From the NCBI RefSeq assembly GCF_003614975.1, contig NZ_QZWI01000003.1:434001-498000 (forward strand): 64,000 nt of DNA, in the 5' to 3' direction. The notes under the pieces were generated by a model. It saw only the letters and a program-made list of their open reading frames with translations, did not search any database and was not told the DNA's origin. This stretch comes from Rahnella bruchi (GTDB taxonomy: Bacteria; Pseudomonadota; Gammaproteobacteria; Enterobacterales; Enterobacteriaceae). Every line of letters begins with the position of its first letter. The first letter of the stretch is position 1. Both the position numbers and the translations under genes were made by a program. Shown here in pieces: positions 52,416 to 63,095 of the stretch.

Positions 52416-54614
52416 ATGAAATTTGACACTCCTGCACAACAAAATCCTATCGACCAGATGAAGGTTGTCGGCCAGCCCCGCGACCGTATCGACGGCCCGC
52501 TGAAAACCACCGGGACCGCACCCTACGCTTTTGAATGGCACGATGAAGTACCCGGTGCCGCTTATGGTTATGTGGTGGGATCGGCCATCGCCAAAGGCCG
52601 GATCACCGCGATGGATCTGCACGCCGCCGAAAACGCGCCCGGCGTGCTGGCAATCGTCACCGCAGACAACGCCGGTGAGCTGGGCAAAGGCGATATGAAC
52701 GCTGCCAGACTGTTCGGCGGTCCGCAGATTGAGCACTACCATCAGGCGATTGCGGTGGTGGTCGCACAGACGTTCGAACAGGCGTGCGCCGCGGCCTCGC
52801 TGGTGAAAGTGGAGTATCTGCAGGAAGCGGGCGCATACAGTCTGGCGGAGCAAAAACCTGCCGTCACCAGCCCGCCGGAAGATACACCGGATAAAACCGC
52901 GGGTGATTTTGCCAGCGCCTTCGCCGCTTCGCCGGTTCAGCACGACGCCCTGTATACCACGCCGGACCAGAGTCATATGGCGATGGAACCCCATGCCTCA
53001 TTGGCGGTCTGGGAAGGCGATAAGCTGATCCTGCGCACCTCGAACCAGATGATTGCCTGGTGCCGCAGCGAACTGTCCAAAACGCTCAGAATCCCTGAAG
53101 AAAAGATCCGCGTGATCTCGCCTTATATCGGCGGCGGTTTCGGCGGCAAACTGTTTCTGCGCAGCGACGCCGTACTGGCAGCGCTGGCGGCCCGTGCGAT
53201 AAACAAACCGGTCAAAATCGCCCTGCCACGGCCGATGATCCCAAACAACACCACGCATCGTCCGGCCACTATCCAGCACATCCGCATTGGTACGGATGAG
53301 AAAGGTCAGATCACCGCCATCGCGCATGAGAGCTGGTCCGGCAATCTGCCCGGCGGCACACCGGAGACGGCGGTGCAGCAAAGCGAGCTGCTGTATGCGG
53401 GTAAAAACCGCCTGACCGGGCTGCGGCTGGCACAGCTGGACTTACCTGAAGGTAACGCCATGCGCGCCCCCGGTGAAGCACCCGGCCTGATGGCACTGGA
53501 AATCGCCATCGACGAAGTGGCGGGAAAAGCCGGTGTCGATCCCGTTGAATTTCGTATTCTCAACGACACACAGGTGGATCCGCTACATCCGGAGCGATTC
53601 TTCTCACGACGCCAGCTGATCGAATGTCTGCGCACCGGCGCCGAGAAATTCAGCTGGAACCGTCGTAACGCGACCCCGGCGCAGGTTCGTGACGGGCGGT
53701 GGCTGATCGGTATGGGCGTCGCGGCGGGCTTTCGTAACAACCTGCTGGAGAAATCCGGCGCGCGGGTGCATCTCGACACTCAGGGCATGGTGACAGTCGA
53801 GACTGACATGACCGATATCGGCACCGGCAGCTACACCATCATCGCGCAGACCGCCGCCGAAATGCTGGGCGTGCCGCTGGAGAAAGTGGTGGTAAGGCTG
53901 GGGGATTCAGACTTTCCGGTATCAGCCGGTTCCGGCGGCCAGTGGGGTGCGAATACTTCCACTGCGGGCGTCTACGCCGCCTGCGTAAAACTGCGCGAAA
54001 CCATCGCGGAAAAGCTCGGGTTTGATGCACAGAAATCGGTATTTACCGACCAACTGATTTGCCAGGGCGACCGCACAGTCCCGCTCGCGGAGGCCGCAGC
54101 CAACGGGACCCTCACCGTCGAAGACACCATCGAATTTGGCGAACTGGGTAAAACATTCCAGCAATCGACATTTGCGGCGCACTTCGTGGAAGTCGGCGTG
54201 GATATCGCAACCGGCGAAACCCGCGTCCGCCGCATGCTGGCGGTGTGTGCCGCTGGCCGAATTCTTAACCCAAAAACCGCACGCAGCCAGGTGATCGGCG
54301 CCATGACCATGGGCGTCGGCGCTGCGCTGACGGAAGAGCTGAACGTCGATACGAATCTGGGGTATTTCGTCAATCACGATCTGGCTGGCTACGAAGTCCC
54401 GGTGCATGCCGACATTCCCGATCAGGAGGTGATTTTCCTCGACGACACCGACCCGGTTTCCTCGCCGATGAAAGCCAAAGGCGTCGGTGAACTGGGCCTG
54501 TGCGGCGTCAGCGCCGCCATCGCCAATGCCATTTATAACGCGACAGGTGTCAGGGTCAGAGATTATCCGGTGACACTGGACAAAGTGATCCGAGGATTGC
54601 CGGAGCTGGAGTGA
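52416..54614 (+). CDS. paoC: PaoC-like molybdenum subunit of aldehyde oxidoreductase
   Basis: Catalytic subunit binding the molybdenum (MCD) cofactor. It is near E. coli PaoC (YagR) along its whole 732 residues. Motifs include PYIGGGFGGKLFLRSDAVLA, GNAMRAPGEAPGLMALEIAI and GSGGQWGANTST. A C-terminal active-site block KAKGVGELGLCGVSAAIANA carries the catalytic Glu (family Glu692 region). It oxidises aldehydes to acids with broad range in E. coli. It starts 4 bases after the paoB stop. No paoD (cofactor-insertion chaperone) follows. Confidence 0.94.
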   Translation: MKFDTPAQQNPIDQMKVVGQPRDRIDGPLKTTGTAPYAFEWHDEVPGAAYGYVVGSAIAKGRITAMDLHAAENAPGVLAIVTADNAGELGKGDMNAARLFGGPQIEHYHQAIAVVVAQTFEQACAAASLVKVEYLQEAGAYSLAEQKPAVTSPPEDTPDKTAGDFASAFAASPVQHDALYTTPDQSHMAMEPHASLAVWEGDKLILRTSNQMIAWCRSELSKTLRIPEEKIRVISPYIGGGFGGKLFLRSDAVLAALAARAINKPVKIALPRPMIPNNTTHRPATIQHIRIGTDEKGQITAIAHESWSGNLPGGTPETAVQQSELLYAGKNRLTGLRLAQLDLPEGNAMRAPGEAPGLMALEIAIDEVAGKAGVDPVEFRILNDTQVDPLHPERFFSRRQLIECLRTGAEKFSWNRRNATPAQVRDGRWLIGMGVAAGFRNNLLEKSGARVHLDTQGMVTVETDMTDIGTGSYTIIAQTAAEMLGVPLEKVVVRLGDSDFPVSAGSGGQWGANTSTAGVYAACVKLRETIAEKLGFDAQKSVFTDQLICQGDRTVPLAEAAANGTLTVEDTIEFGELGKTFQQSTFAAHFVEVGVDIATGETRVRRMLAVCAAGRILNPKTARSQVIGAMTMGVGAALTEELNVDTNLGYFVNHDLAGYEVPVHADIPDQEVIFLDDTDPVSSPMKAKGVGELGLCGVSAAIANAIYNATGVRVRDYPVTLDKVIRGLPELE

Positions 54615-54790
54615 TATTCTCATCGGCATCTGAATACTCTTCAAATTTTTCTTTGAGTTGCATTTTTTCCTTACCCGGAGAGAACCTGAGGGCGCTGTCT
54701 GAAAAACCTGAATGGCGAGACAGAAATAGAAAGCAAACTGAGATGCTAATCGAAATGAGTGTTTGATAATCAGGGAGTTTAAAACAGAAA
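54615..54790. other. Intergenic after paoC
   Basis: I see no gene and no clear terminator; the tRNA 3' end follows at 54791. Confidence 0.4.
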
Positions 54791-54866
<76 letters not shown>

Positions 54867-54899
54867 ATTTGGAGTGTTACCGGGGAACTACGGGGTGCT

Positions 54900-54928
54900 A
54901 AATTAGTGAAATCTGACGCTGCCGTCAA
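54900..54928 (-). promoter_or_regulatory. Sigma-70 promoter of tRNA-Thr
   Basis: TTGACG (54928-54923), 17 bases, TAATTT (54905-54900), then a GC-rich discriminator AGCACCCCG, as expected for stringently controlled stable RNA genes. Confidence 0.75.
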
Positions 54929-54984
54929 GCCCTCTAAAGTGCGTTTGCTGCTTTTCTCATCACCCTAGGTGAAATAGGGACTTA

Positions 54985-55017
54985 GCACCGGTTTCATGAC
55001 TAAAAATCCACCGGTGC
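54985..55017 (-). terminator. Possible terminator of proBA
   Basis: GCACCGG pairs with CCGGTGC across a 19-base loop, 7 bases past the proA stop. The T-tail is weak. Confidence 0.45.
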
Positions 55018-55023
55018 TATGCG

Positions 55024-56277
55024 TTACGGACGGACTAAATCGTCGCCGTAGCCAATCCATTTGTAGGTCGTCAGGGCTTCTAATCCCATCGGGCCGCGGG
55101 CGTGAAGTTTTTGTGTACTGACCGCCACTTCTGCGCCTAAACCGAACTGTCCGCCGTCGGTGAAACGGGTGCTGGCGTTGACGTAAACCGCTGAAGAATC
55201 CACTTCACGCACGAAACGGTCGGCACTGCTGATGGATCGGGTGAGTATCGCATCGGAATGCTCGGTGCCGTAGGTGCGGATATGCGCCACAGCGGCATCC
55301 AGATCGGCCACCACGGTCACGTTCAGATCCAGCGACAGCCATTCGTCCGAATAATCTTCTTCGGTCACGGCCAGCACTTTCGCCGGGCCATTTTGCAGAT
55401 AAGGTATCGCGGATTCGCTGGCGTGCAGCGTGACACCTGCGCGGTGCATTTTATCGCTCAGTTCCGGCAGGAAGCGGGCAGCAATCGCCTGATGCACCAG
55501 CACAGTTTCCAGGCTGTTACACGCGCTCGGACGCTGCACTTTCGCGCTTTCCAGCACGATCAGCGCTTTATCGAAATCAACGCTTTCATCCACAAACGTA
55601 TGACACACGCCAATACCGCCGGTGATCACCGGAATAGTGGACTGTTCGCGACACAGTTTGTGCAGCGCCGCGCCCCCGCGTGGGATCAGCATATCGACGT
55701 ATTTATCCAGACGCAGCAGTTCCGCCACCAGCGCGCGATCCGGACTTTCAATGGCCTGAACCGCCGCTTTCGGCAGACCGCACTCTTGCAGCGCCAGCTG
55801 AATAACGTTTACCGTCGCCTGATTGGTGTGATGCGTTTCTTTGCCGCCGCGCAGGATAACGGCGTTACCGGTTTTCAGGCACAGGCTGGCGACGTCGATG
55901 GTGACGTTCGGGCGCGCTTCATAAATCACGCCGATCACGCCGAGCGGTACACGGCGACGTTCGAGACGCAGACCGCTGTCCTGCTGTGAACCATCAATCA
56001 CCTGCCCTACCGGATCACTCAGACGACACACATCGCGCACGTCGCTGGCAATCGCCGATAAGCGCGCGGGCGTGAGCAGCAGGCGGTCTAACAATGCTTC
56101 GCTCATGCCGCTTTCACGTGCAGCGGCCATGTCGAGTTCGTTGGCAAGAATAATGCTCTGGCTGTTGGCTTCGAGCATGTCGGCCATCAGCATCAGCGCG
56201 CGGTTTTTCTGCGCGGTGCTGAGGGTGGAGAGCTGCCAGGACGCGGCTTTCGCGGCCTTGCCCATCTCGTTAAGCAT
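55024..56277 (-). CDS. proA: Glutamate-5-semialdehyde dehydrogenase (gamma-glutamyl phosphate reductase)
   Basis: Second enzyme of proline synthesis: NADPH reduction of gamma-glutamyl phosphate. Motifs are [36 protein letters not shown], the catalytic-Cys segment [15 protein letters not shown] and [20 protein letters not shown]. About 417 residues, as in E. coli. Start [13 protein letters not shown] (56277) has AAGGAGTTTTCC before it. It starts 10 bases after the proB stop, in one operon. Confidence 0.96.
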   Translation of the reverse strand: MLNEMGKAAKAASWQLSTLSTAQKNRALMLMADMLEANSQSIILANELDMAAARESGMSEALLDRLLLTPARLSAIASDVRDVCRLSDPVGQVIDGSQQDSGLRLERRRVPLGVIGVIYEARPNVTIDVASLCLKTGNAVILRGGKETHHTNQATVNVIQLALQECGLPKAAVQAIESPDRALVAELLRLDKYVDMLIPRGGAALHKLCREQSTIPVITGGIGVCHTFVDESVDFDKALIVLESAKVQRPSACNSLETVLVHQAIAARFLPELSDKMHRAGVTLHASESAIPYLQNGPAKVLAVTEEDYSDEWLSLDLNVTVVADLDAAVAHIRTYGTEHSDAILTRSISSADRFVREVDSSAVYVNASTRFTDGGQFGLGAEVAVSTQKLHARGPMGLEALTTYKWIGYGDDLVRP

Positions 56278-56287
56278 GGAAAACTCC

Positions 56288-57391
56288 TTAACTGACAATC
56301 ATGTCGTCACGATGCACGGCAACTGGGCCGTATTCGTAACCGAGAATTTCGCTGATCTGCTGAGAGTGATGACCGGCAATCATGCGCATCGCATCGCTGT
56401 TATAGCGGCTGACACCGTGCGCGAGGTCGCGTCCGTTCAGGTTGCGGATGCGGATCACTTCGCCACGCGAGAAATCGCCTTTCACTTCGCGGATACCTTT
56501 TGGCAACAGTGAGCTGCCGCGTTCCATCATGGCGGAAACCGCGCCGTCGTCGATGGTGATTTCACCGGCAGGCGGTGCGCCGAAGATCCAGCGTTTGCGG
56601 TTCTCCAGCGGCGTCTGCATCGCGTGGAAACGTGTGCCGACGGACACGCCGTTAATCACATCGCCAATCACGCCCGGCAGATTGCCTGCAGCAATAATGG
56701 TATCGACACCCGCACGGCACGCGACATCCGCGGCCTGTAACTTGGTCGCCATACCGCCGGTGCCAAGACCTGAAACGCTGTCACCCGCCACACCACGCAG
56801 TTCGTCATCAATGGTCATGACTTCGCGGATAAGTTCCGCCTGCGGGTTGGTGCGCGGATCGGCAGTAAACAATCCGCTCTGATCGGTCAGCAGCAGCAGT
56901 TTATCGGCACCAGCCAGAATTGCCGCCAGCGCGGAGAGATTGTCGTTATCGCCGACTTTGATTTCAGCCGTCGCCACCGCATCGTTTTCGTTAATGACCG
57001 GCACAATATGGTTATCGAGCAGCGCATGCATGGTGTCGCGGGCGTTCAGGAACCGCTCGCGGTCTTCCATATCAGCACGCGTCAGCAGCATCTGACCAAT
57101 GTGGATGCCATAAATAGAGAACAATTGCTCCCACAGCTGGATTAAACGGCTTTGCCCGACGGCAGCCAGCAGCTGTTTGGAAGCAATGGTGGCGGGGAGT
57201 TCGGGGTAGCCAAGATGTTCACGCCCGGCGGCAATAGCGCCCGACGTCACAATCACAATCCGATGCCCTGCCGCATGTTGTTGCGCGCACTGGCGGACAA
57301 GCTCAACAATGTGAGCACGGTTGAGGCGGCGTGAACCGCCAGTGAGCACGCTGGTGCCCAGTTTTACAACCAGTGTCTGACTACCACTCAT
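56288..57391 (-). CDS. proB: Glutamate 5-kinase
   Basis: First enzyme of proline synthesis, feedback-inhibited by proline. The amino-acid kinase domain (about residues 1-255) has [31 protein letters not shown] and [20 protein letters not shown], and a C-terminal PUA domain (about 275-360) follows. 367 residues, as in E. coli. GGAACGATT precedes the ATG. Upstream lies crl directly, without phoE. Confidence 0.97.
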   Translation of the reverse strand: MSGSQTLVVKLGTSVLTGGSRRLNRAHIVELVRQCAQQHAAGHRIVIVTSGAIAAGREHLGYPELPATIASKQLLAAVGQSRLIQLWEQLFSIYGIHIGQMLLTRADMEDRERFLNARDTMHALLDNHIVPVINENDAVATAEIKVGDNDNLSALAAILAGADKLLLLTDQSGLFTADPRTNPQAELIREVMTIDDELRGVAGDSVSGLGTGGMATKLQAADVACRAGVDTIIAAGNLPGVIGDVINGVSVGTRFHAMQTPLENRKRWIFGAPPAGEITIDDGAVSAMMERGSSLLPKGIREVKGDFSRGEVIRIRNLNGRDLAHGVSRYNSDAMRMIAGHHSQQISEILGYEYGPVAVHRDDMIVS

Positions 57392-57514
57392 AATCGTTCC
57401 ATTAGTGTGAATAAGAAGTGCTTCTGTGTCTTTTTTAACAGGGGAGAAGCGTTATGCCAACCGGCATAACGCTATAATAGCAGCATTCAGTATGGGAATG
57501 GGTAGTACGGAAGG

Positions 57515-57916
57515 TCAGGCAGAGAGCTTCACCGGTTGTTCGCTGAAATCATCAGCGGGTTCCAGTCTGAGCGACATCTCTTCAATCATCTTATTCAGGT
57601 TCTTGTGAAACACTTTTAATGTCGTCTCAAGCTTCTCACGAACTTCAGCATCTTTAATGTTTTGCGCTTTCCAGATGCCATCTTTATCGAATAAACCAAA
57701 ATGATAAACATAGGTAAAACGTTCAGCTTCAGCCTGTAGCTCAATCCACCAGCCCCAGAACTCACGCTTCTCTGGCGCGGGTTTCACGTTCACACAAACC
57801 GCTAAGCAGTCAAAGAAAAAGCGGTCGTTCTCGCATTTCCCTTCTCTAATGTACGGCCCCAATGTACCGAAACGTTTCATTAGCCTGCTTTTAGGATGAC
57901 CACTTGGTAACGTCAT
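57515..57916 (-). CDS. crl: Sigma-factor-binding protein Crl
   Basis: Promotes assembly of RNA polymerase with sigma-S, raising stationary-phase and curli-type expression. 133 residues with the conserved [28 protein letters not shown] and [14 protein letters not shown]. In E. coli crl is next to phoE and proBA; here it lies directly upstream of proB on the same strand. It may matter for the two c-di-GMP cyclases nearby, but that is only inference. Confidence 0.96.
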   Translation of the reverse strand: MTLPSGHPKSRLMKRFGTLGPYIREGKCENDRFFFDCLAVCVNVKPAPEKREFWGWWIELQAEAERFTYVYHFGLFDKDGIWKAQNIKDAEVREKLETTLKVFHKNLNKMIEEMSLRLEPADDFSEQPVKLSA

Positions 57917-57979
57917 TGTACAACCTCCATAGAAAGACGATCCTTTTTAGCAAAACGTTAGGAATTAGCAACCGTTAAG

Positions 57980-59230
57980 TTAACGCATATGCTTTTGCAA
58001 CCACTCACAAATCTCGTGTAATGCGCGATCAAAATGCTCGTAAAGCGGCTCATTCTGAATCGCTAAAAGCTTACCGTCAGATGAAGAATCCGCAATCAAC
58101 TTGGCTTCAGCCTTCGGACTGAAGATGTCATTTTCCCAATACGCGGCCAGCATTGGCGTCGGCGTTCTGCGCCCGAGCAGTCCCTGCATTTTCAGAGAAT
58201 ATCGATTAAGTTCGGTTTTGAGTGCGGAATCCGACGCGCTCGACATACCGAGCCGGCTCGCCAGCACATCCATATACATATCGGGAACCTGTTCCTGACA
58301 TTTCGGGTCACTCAGCAGGGAATGCACCAGCGCGCCTAATGTGGCAACAGCGCAGACACGGCGCGGCTCTAGATAGGCCAGACGCACAGCGACGTTCGCA
58401 CCAAAACGATAACCCAGCAGGCTGACGCGGCTGGCATCGACCCAGGGAACATCGGAAAGCTGGTGCAACACCTGCTGATGCAGGAAGCTGGTGTCCTGAG
58501 TGAGTTTCCACTTCGACGAAAACCCGATCGACGGCATGTCGATGGTCAGCATCGCAATGCCCATCGGCGCGAGATAAGAACGGAACAGGCGCTGGTGGTC
58601 ACTTTGTAAGGTATCCAGACCGCCGCACACCATCACGGTCGGGAATGGCGCTTTGCCTTCATTCGGCAGGTGCAGAAAACCGGTGATCGGCGCTCCGCCC
58701 GGAATTTTGAAGTCGATCTCTTTGAGATCATACGGCGAATGATCAGACGATTTCTCGAACGCTTTATTGGCCAGTACTTCTGCCTGTTCCGCCAGCGTAT
58801 CGCCTTTGAGATGCGGATAACCGGCGATGCTGTAAAGGTTCGCCGCCTTCAGCCAGTATTCGCTGGCGAGGTTCGGATCTTTTTCTTCTGCGGCTTTTTG
58901 CTGCCATACCATCGCCTGATTAGACCATTCGTACACCCAGTTGCCGTTACGGTAGCCAATCACGGTATCGAGCAGCAGCGGATCGCTGTGCTCAGCTTTG
59001 GACACCGCGATGCGCGAAAGCACTTCTTCGACTTCTAAAGGATCAACACCCCGCCACATCCACATCAGACGGTTAATGGTTCTGTACCAGCAATTTACCG
59101 TGTCGCCTTCCAGCGCAGTATGCATCGGCGGATGCGTATTATGATGATGAACGCGACGAACCAACGTCGAAGTTTCCGGGTATTTAAAGGAAGGTTTAAA
59201 CAGTTTTTCCGTAAGATTGGCTGGAGCCAT
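57980..59230 (-). CDS. frsA: Esterase FrsA (YafA)
   Basis: Alpha/beta hydrolase known as fermentation-respiration switch protein because it binds unphosphorylated EIIA-Glc. The N-terminal [20 protein letters not shown] matches E. coli. The esterase part has [20 protein letters not shown] and [20 protein letters not shown], where the nucleophile position is in GYRFG, i.e. Arg instead of the usual Ser, as I recall also for E. coli FrsA. Start MAPANLTEK (59230) has GGAGG ten bases before. About 416 residues. Confidence 0.93.
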   Translation of the reverse strand: MAPANLTEKLFKPSFKYPETSTLVRRVHHHNTHPPMHTALEGDTVNCWYRTINRLMWMWRGVDPLEVEEVLSRIAVSKAEHSDPLLLDTVIGYRNGNWVYEWSNQAMVWQQKAAEEKDPNLASEYWLKAANLYSIAGYPHLKGDTLAEQAEVLANKAFEKSSDHSPYDLKEIDFKIPGGAPITGFLHLPNEGKAPFPTVMVCGGLDTLQSDHQRLFRSYLAPMGIAMLTIDMPSIGFSSKWKLTQDTSFLHQQVLHQLSDVPWVDASRVSLLGYRFGANVAVRLAYLEPRRVCAVATLGALVHSLLSDPKCQEQVPDMYMDVLASRLGMSSASDSALKTELNRYSLKMQGLLGRRTPTPMLAAYWENDIFSPKAEAKLIADSSSDGKLLAIQNEPLYEHFDRALHEICEWLQKHMR

Positions 59231-59407
59231 AATGCATGATCCTCCGTTAACAAGCAGCAAGTCGCCCGCAGGCAACCCTTTCTGGACGGGATTATAACCC
59301 GCCCACGTTGCGATAAGACAGGAGTGAGGTCAAGCAGAAAGGATTTCAAGTCAACAAAAGCAAAACGCCCGGCAATAAGCCAGGCGTCTTTTATAAAGTG
59401 CAGGGGA

Positions 59408-59866
59408 TCATTTTCCCACTAAAGGAGGAACAAACACGACGCCCATATCCCACGGCTGTTCGATCCAGGTGTTCTGCGGAATGTCGATCACGTAATCATC
59501 GACCAGCGGCGCGCCAGCGGGTTTAGCGAAGATCGTGATGAAATGCGCTTTCGGATACATTTCGCGAATGGCTTTGGCGGTGCCACCGGTATCAACCAGA
59601 TCGTCGATGACGATAAAGCCTTCGCCGTCGCCTTCTGCGCGTTTCAGCACGTGCATTTCGCGCTGATTATCATGGTCGTAGCTGGAGATACACACGGTAT
59701 CCACATGGCGGATGCACAGCTCGCGAGCCAGCAACGCTGCAGGAACCAGGCCACCACGGCTGACTGCAATAATACCTTTCCATTGTTCTGCCGGCAGCAG
59801 GCGTTTAGCCATAGTGCGGGCGTGGATTTGCAGCATGTCCCAGGTTACAACGTATTTTTCGCTCAT
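59408..59866 (-). CDS. gpt: Xanthine-guanine phosphoribosyltransferase
   Basis: Purine salvage: transfers phosphoribose from PRPP to xanthine, guanine or hypoxanthine. 152 residues, exactly the E. coli length. The PRPP motif is [20 protein letters not shown]; other matches are [20 protein letters not shown] and [14 protein letters not shown]. Same strand as frsA and divergent from pepD, as in E. coli. Confidence 0.97.
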   Translation of the reverse strand: MSEKYVVTWDMLQIHARTMAKRLLPAEQWKGIIAVSRGGLVPAALLARELCIRHVDTVCISSYDHDNQREMHVLKRAEGDGEGFIVIDDLVDTGGTAKAIREMYPKAHFITIFAKPAGAPLVDDYVIDIPQNTWIEQPWDMGVVFVPPLVGK

Positions 59867-60159
59867 AAAGGTATCCCAGCCAGTGAATTAACGGCTTCTA
59901 AAAATATATTCGGGGGAAAAAAGGTTGCGCGAGATTATAGTGAGTCCGTCTCACAAAAACCAGCAATTATCTGGCCTCACTGACCCAAATATCCCGGAAT
60001 TTATCCCCGCGCCCGCGCACAGGTTAAGATTAAGTGATATTCTGTCAGGCCACTCGCCACACAGTCTGGCGGGGATTACTTAACCTTAAACCTACAGCAT
60101 CTCAATCAGTTCCCCTGCAAATGGAGCCTGAATGAGCTGACTGTTACAGGAGACTTATA
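59867..60159. other. Divergent promoter region gpt/pepD
   Basis: No gene. TTGCGCGAGATTATAGTG at about 59924 is a possible -10 zone. Confidence 0.4.
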
Positions 60160-61620
60160 GTGTCTGAACTGTCTCAGCTTTCGCCACAACCGTTGTGGGA
60201 TATTTTTGCCAAAATCTGTTCAATTCCGCATCCTTCTTACCATGAAGAAGAACTGGCAAAACACATCGTTGAATGGGCACAGGAAAAGGGTATCCACGCT
60301 GAGCGTGATGAAGTCGGCAACATCTTGCTGCGCAAACCGGCCACCAAAGGCATGGAAAACCGCAAAGCCGTTGCCCTGCAGGCTCACCTCGATATGGTGC
60401 CGCAGAAAAACAACGATACCGTTCATGATTTCACTAAAGATCCGATCCAGCCGTTTATCGAAGACGGTTGGGTAAAAGCCCGCGGTACTACGCTGGGTTC
60501 TGACAACGGCATCGGTATGGCGTCCGCGCTGGCCGTTCTGGCTGATGACAGCGTAGAACACGGCCCGCTGGAAGTGCTGCTGACCATGACCGAAGAAACC
60601 GGTATGGCAGGCGCATTCGGCCTGCAACCGAACTGGTTACAGTCTGAAATCCTGATCAACACCGATTCCGAAACCGAAGGCGAAATCTACATGGGTTGCG
60701 CCGGCGGGATTGATTTTACTGCCACACTGCCACTGAGCCGTGAAGCGGTACCGGCAGGTTTCTCCACGCTGAAACTGACCCTGAAAGGGCTGAAAGGCGG
60801 TCACTCCGGCGCAGAAATTCACTTAGGTCTGGGCAACGCAAGCAAACTGCTGGCGCGTTTTCTGGCTGATAATGCCGAAACCCTTGGCCTGCGCGTGCTG
60901 GACTTCACCGGCGGCACACTGCGTAACGCCATCCCGCGTGAAGCGATTGTGACTCTGGCCGTTTCCGCTGATAAAGCAGATGCACTGAAAACGGCAGCTC
61001 AGGAATTCCTGGCGACCATTCAGTTCGAATTGTCTGCGGTTGAGAAGAAAATTGCTCTGGTAGTAGAACCGGCTGAAAGCGCTGCGAAAGCGCTGACCGC
61101 TGAAACTCAGGGCAAATTCATTGCCTTGCTGAACGCAACGCCTAACGGCGTGATCCGCATGAGTGATGACGTGAAAGGCGTGGTAGAAACCTCCCTGAAC
61201 GTCGGTGTTGTCACCATGAAAGATGACGAAGTGGCGATCAACAGCCTGATCCGTTCTCTTATCGACAGCGGTAAAGAATACGTGGTCAGCATGCTGAATT
61301 CACTGAGTGAACTGACGGGCGCAAAAAGCCTGGCAAAAGGCAGCTACCCTGGCTGGAAACCTGAGCCAAGCTCTCCGGTCATGACTCTGGTGCGTGAAAC
61401 TTACCAGACGCTGTTCAACAAAACCCCGAATATCATGGTTATCCATGCAGGTCTGGAATGCGGTCTGTTCAAAAAACCGTATCCGGAAATGGACATGGTT
61501 TCCATCGGGCCAACCATCACCGGGCCGCACTCGCCGGATGAGCAGGTTGAAATCGCCAGCGTCGAGCTGTACTGGAAACTGCTGACGGCTCTGCTGAAAG
61601 CGATTCCTGAACGCGGGTAA
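60160..61620 (+). CDS. pepD: Aminoacyl-histidine dipeptidase (peptidase D)
   Basis: M20 metallopeptidase cleaving Xaa-His and other dipeptides in the cytosol. It starts with GTG (MSELSQLSPQPLWDIFAKIC), preceded by ACAGGAGAC. Metal ligands lie in LQAHLDMVPQKNNDT, LGSDNGIGMASALAVLADDS and TMTEETGMAGAFGLQ; the end GLECGLFKKPYPEMDMVSIG is conserved. 486 residues, as in E. coli. Confidence 0.97.
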   Translation: MSELSQLSPQPLWDIFAKICSIPHPSYHEEELAKHIVEWAQEKGIHAERDEVGNILLRKPATKGMENRKAVALQAHLDMVPQKNNDTVHDFTKDPIQPFIEDGWVKARGTTLGSDNGIGMASALAVLADDSVEHGPLEVLLTMTEETGMAGAFGLQPNWLQSEILINTDSETEGEIYMGCAGGIDFTATLPLSREAVPAGFSTLKLTLKGLKGGHSGAEIHLGLGNASKLLARFLADNAETLGLRVLDFTGGTLRNAIPREAIVTLAVSADKADALKTAAQEFLATIQFELSAVEKKIALVVEPAESAAKALTAETQGKFIALLNATPNGVIRMSDDVKGVVETSLNVGVVTMKDDEVAINSLIRSLIDSGKEYVVSMLNSLSELTGAKSLAKGSYPGWKPEPSSPVMTLVRETYQTLFNKTPNIMVIHAGLECGLFKKPYPEMDMVSIGPTITGPHSPDEQVEIASVELYWKLLTALLKAIPERG

Positions 61621-61627
61621 TTTTTTG

Positions 61628-61667
61628 CTCCCTCCCCTGCGAAGGGGAGGGTTGGGGTGGGGTGGGG
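61628..61667 (+). repeat. GC-rich palindromic repeat, copy 1
   Basis: CTCCCTCCCCTGCGAAGGGG, then AGGGTTGGGGTGGGG. The core CTCCCC-TGCGAA-GGGGAG is a hairpin. An inverted copy is at 61723-61760. This kind of repeat is dispersed between genes in several enterics. It may also end pepD transcription. Confidence 0.7.
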
Positions 61668-61719
61668 TATTAAAGCAAAATCACTAAGTTGAAGTTTGCA
61701 CTACTCTCGGTGTTGCTTG

Positions 61720-62814
61720 CTAAACCCCCTCCCAGTCTCCCCTTTCGCAGGGGGAGGAGTTTAAATCCAAAAGAAGCTGCCGTTCTATCTGCGGATCCTG
61801 CAACGTCACATGTAACCCCACCAGCCTGACTCCCCGCCCGCCACGCCGTTGTTCCCAGGTATCACGCGCCACTTTCAGTAAATCTTCTTTATTAAGCACC
61901 GGCCAGACGTGTTCCTGCGTGGTCTGCTGGAAATCATGAAATTTGAGTTTTACACCCTGCCGCGCAATGCGCAGATCCGGGCTGACGCGGCTTAAACGCG
62001 TCTGCAATTCAGGGTATAAACGTTCAATCAGCGCCACACACTCTTCCCAGCTGTGAATATCTTCCGCCAGCGTGCGTTCCACACCGACAGATTTGCGCAG
62101 GCGTTCGGGAGAAATTTCACGTTCGTCGATACCCTGACAGCGTTCCCACAGCACGCGGCCAAACTTACCGAATCCCTTGAGCAGTTTAGCCAGATCGTAA
62201 CGCTGCACATCGCCGCAGGTGATCAGCCCGTGCTCCTGCAAACGCTGGGCAGTGACTTTACCCACGCCGGGGATTTTACTCAGCGGAAGATCCTGCAAAA
62301 ATGCGTCGACCTTATCCGGCGTGATCACAAACTGGCCGTTGGGTTTATTCAGATCAGAGGCGATTTTTGCCAGGAATTTAATCGGCGCAATCCCCGCAGA
62401 AGCGGTCAGATTGATTTCATCGAAAATGGCCTGACGGATCTCCGCCGCGATTAACGTGGCTGAACCGTTGCACTGCGTGGCCTCGGAAACATCCAGATAA
62501 GCTTCGTCGAGTGACAGCGGCTCGATCAATGGCGTATAACGCGCGAAGATTTCGCGAATGTGGTTTGAAGCTTCTTTGTAAGCCTCCATCCTGCCGGGAA
62601 TGACTTTCAGATGCGGGCACAGTTTGAGGGCCATTCCGGTGGGCATAGCGCTGTGAACACCGAATTTGCGGGCGGGATAATTGGCGGTACTGATGACACC
62701 ACGACGGTCACGACTGCCGCCAATGGCAATAGGAATGTCACGCAGGGAAGGATCATCGCGCATCTCGACGGCGGCGAAAAAGCAGTCCATATCCACGTGA
62801 ATGATTTTACGCAT
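61720..62814 (-). CDS. dinB: DNA polymerase IV with repeat-encoded C-terminal extension
   Basis: SOS-induced Y-family translesion polymerase. Catalytic [20 protein letters not shown] and [16 protein letters not shown] are intact (Asp8, Asp103-Glu104 type). Finger/palm residues [15 protein letters not shown], thumb ([15 protein letters not shown]) and little-finger domains are present. It ends ...[22 protein letters not shown]. In E. coli the protein stops at the clamp-binding tail QLVLGL; here QLLLDL is followed by 13 extra codons that lie in a dispersed repeat. 364 residues against 351. A perfect LexA box lies 17 bases before the ATG. Confidence 0.96.
   Translation of the reverse strand: MRKIIHVDMDCFFAAVEMRDDPSLRDIPIAIGGSRDRRGVISTANYPARKFGVHSAMPTGMALKLCPHLKVIPGRMEAYKEASNHIREIFARYTPLIEPLSLDEAYLDVSEATQCNGSATLIAAEIRQAIFDEINLTASAGIAPIKFLAKIASDLNKPNGQFVITPDKVDAFLQDLPLSKIPGVGKVTAQRLQEHGLITCGDVQRYDLAKLLKGFGKFGRVLWERCQGIDEREISPERLRKSVGVERTLAEDIHSWEECVALIERLYPELQTRLSRVSPDLRIARQGVKLKFHDFQQTTQEHVWPVLNKEDLLKVARDTWEQRRGGRGVRLVGLHVTLQDPQIERQLLLDLNSSPCERGDWEGV
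61723..61760 (-). repeat. GC-rich palindromic repeat, copy 2, inside the dinB 3' end
   Basis: On the minus strand CTCCTCCCCCTGCGAAAGGG, then GAGACTGGGAGGGGGTTT, parallels copy 1 in inverted orientation. It supplies the last 13 codons of dinB and its stop. Confidence 0.75.
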
Positions 62815-62830
62815 AGCCCTCCCTCAATGA

Positions 62831-62846
62831 CTGTATAAGTATACAG
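62831..62846 (-). promoter_or_regulatory. LexA (SOS) box of dinB
   Basis: CTGTATAAGTATACAG fits CTGT-N8-ACAG exactly and lies 17-32 bases upstream of the dinB ATG. Confidence 0.93.
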
Positions 62847-63095
62847 TTGAATGGCGTAATTTCAAACACAGAAAATATCGGTTAATTTCGCTTAATTAAT
62901 CACCAGGAATGGCATTGGAATAGTTTTACAATTCAAAGCCACAGAAATGATTATTTGGTGATTGCTAAAAAATTAATCAGTATTAATATGGCATCGTTTC
63001 AGACAGGCAGTACATAAGAAGAAAATCAGTGGCGGTCCTACAGGCAGTTCAGCTGTAGACAAAATAATCAGAAATATTACCAATCAGGATTTAGA

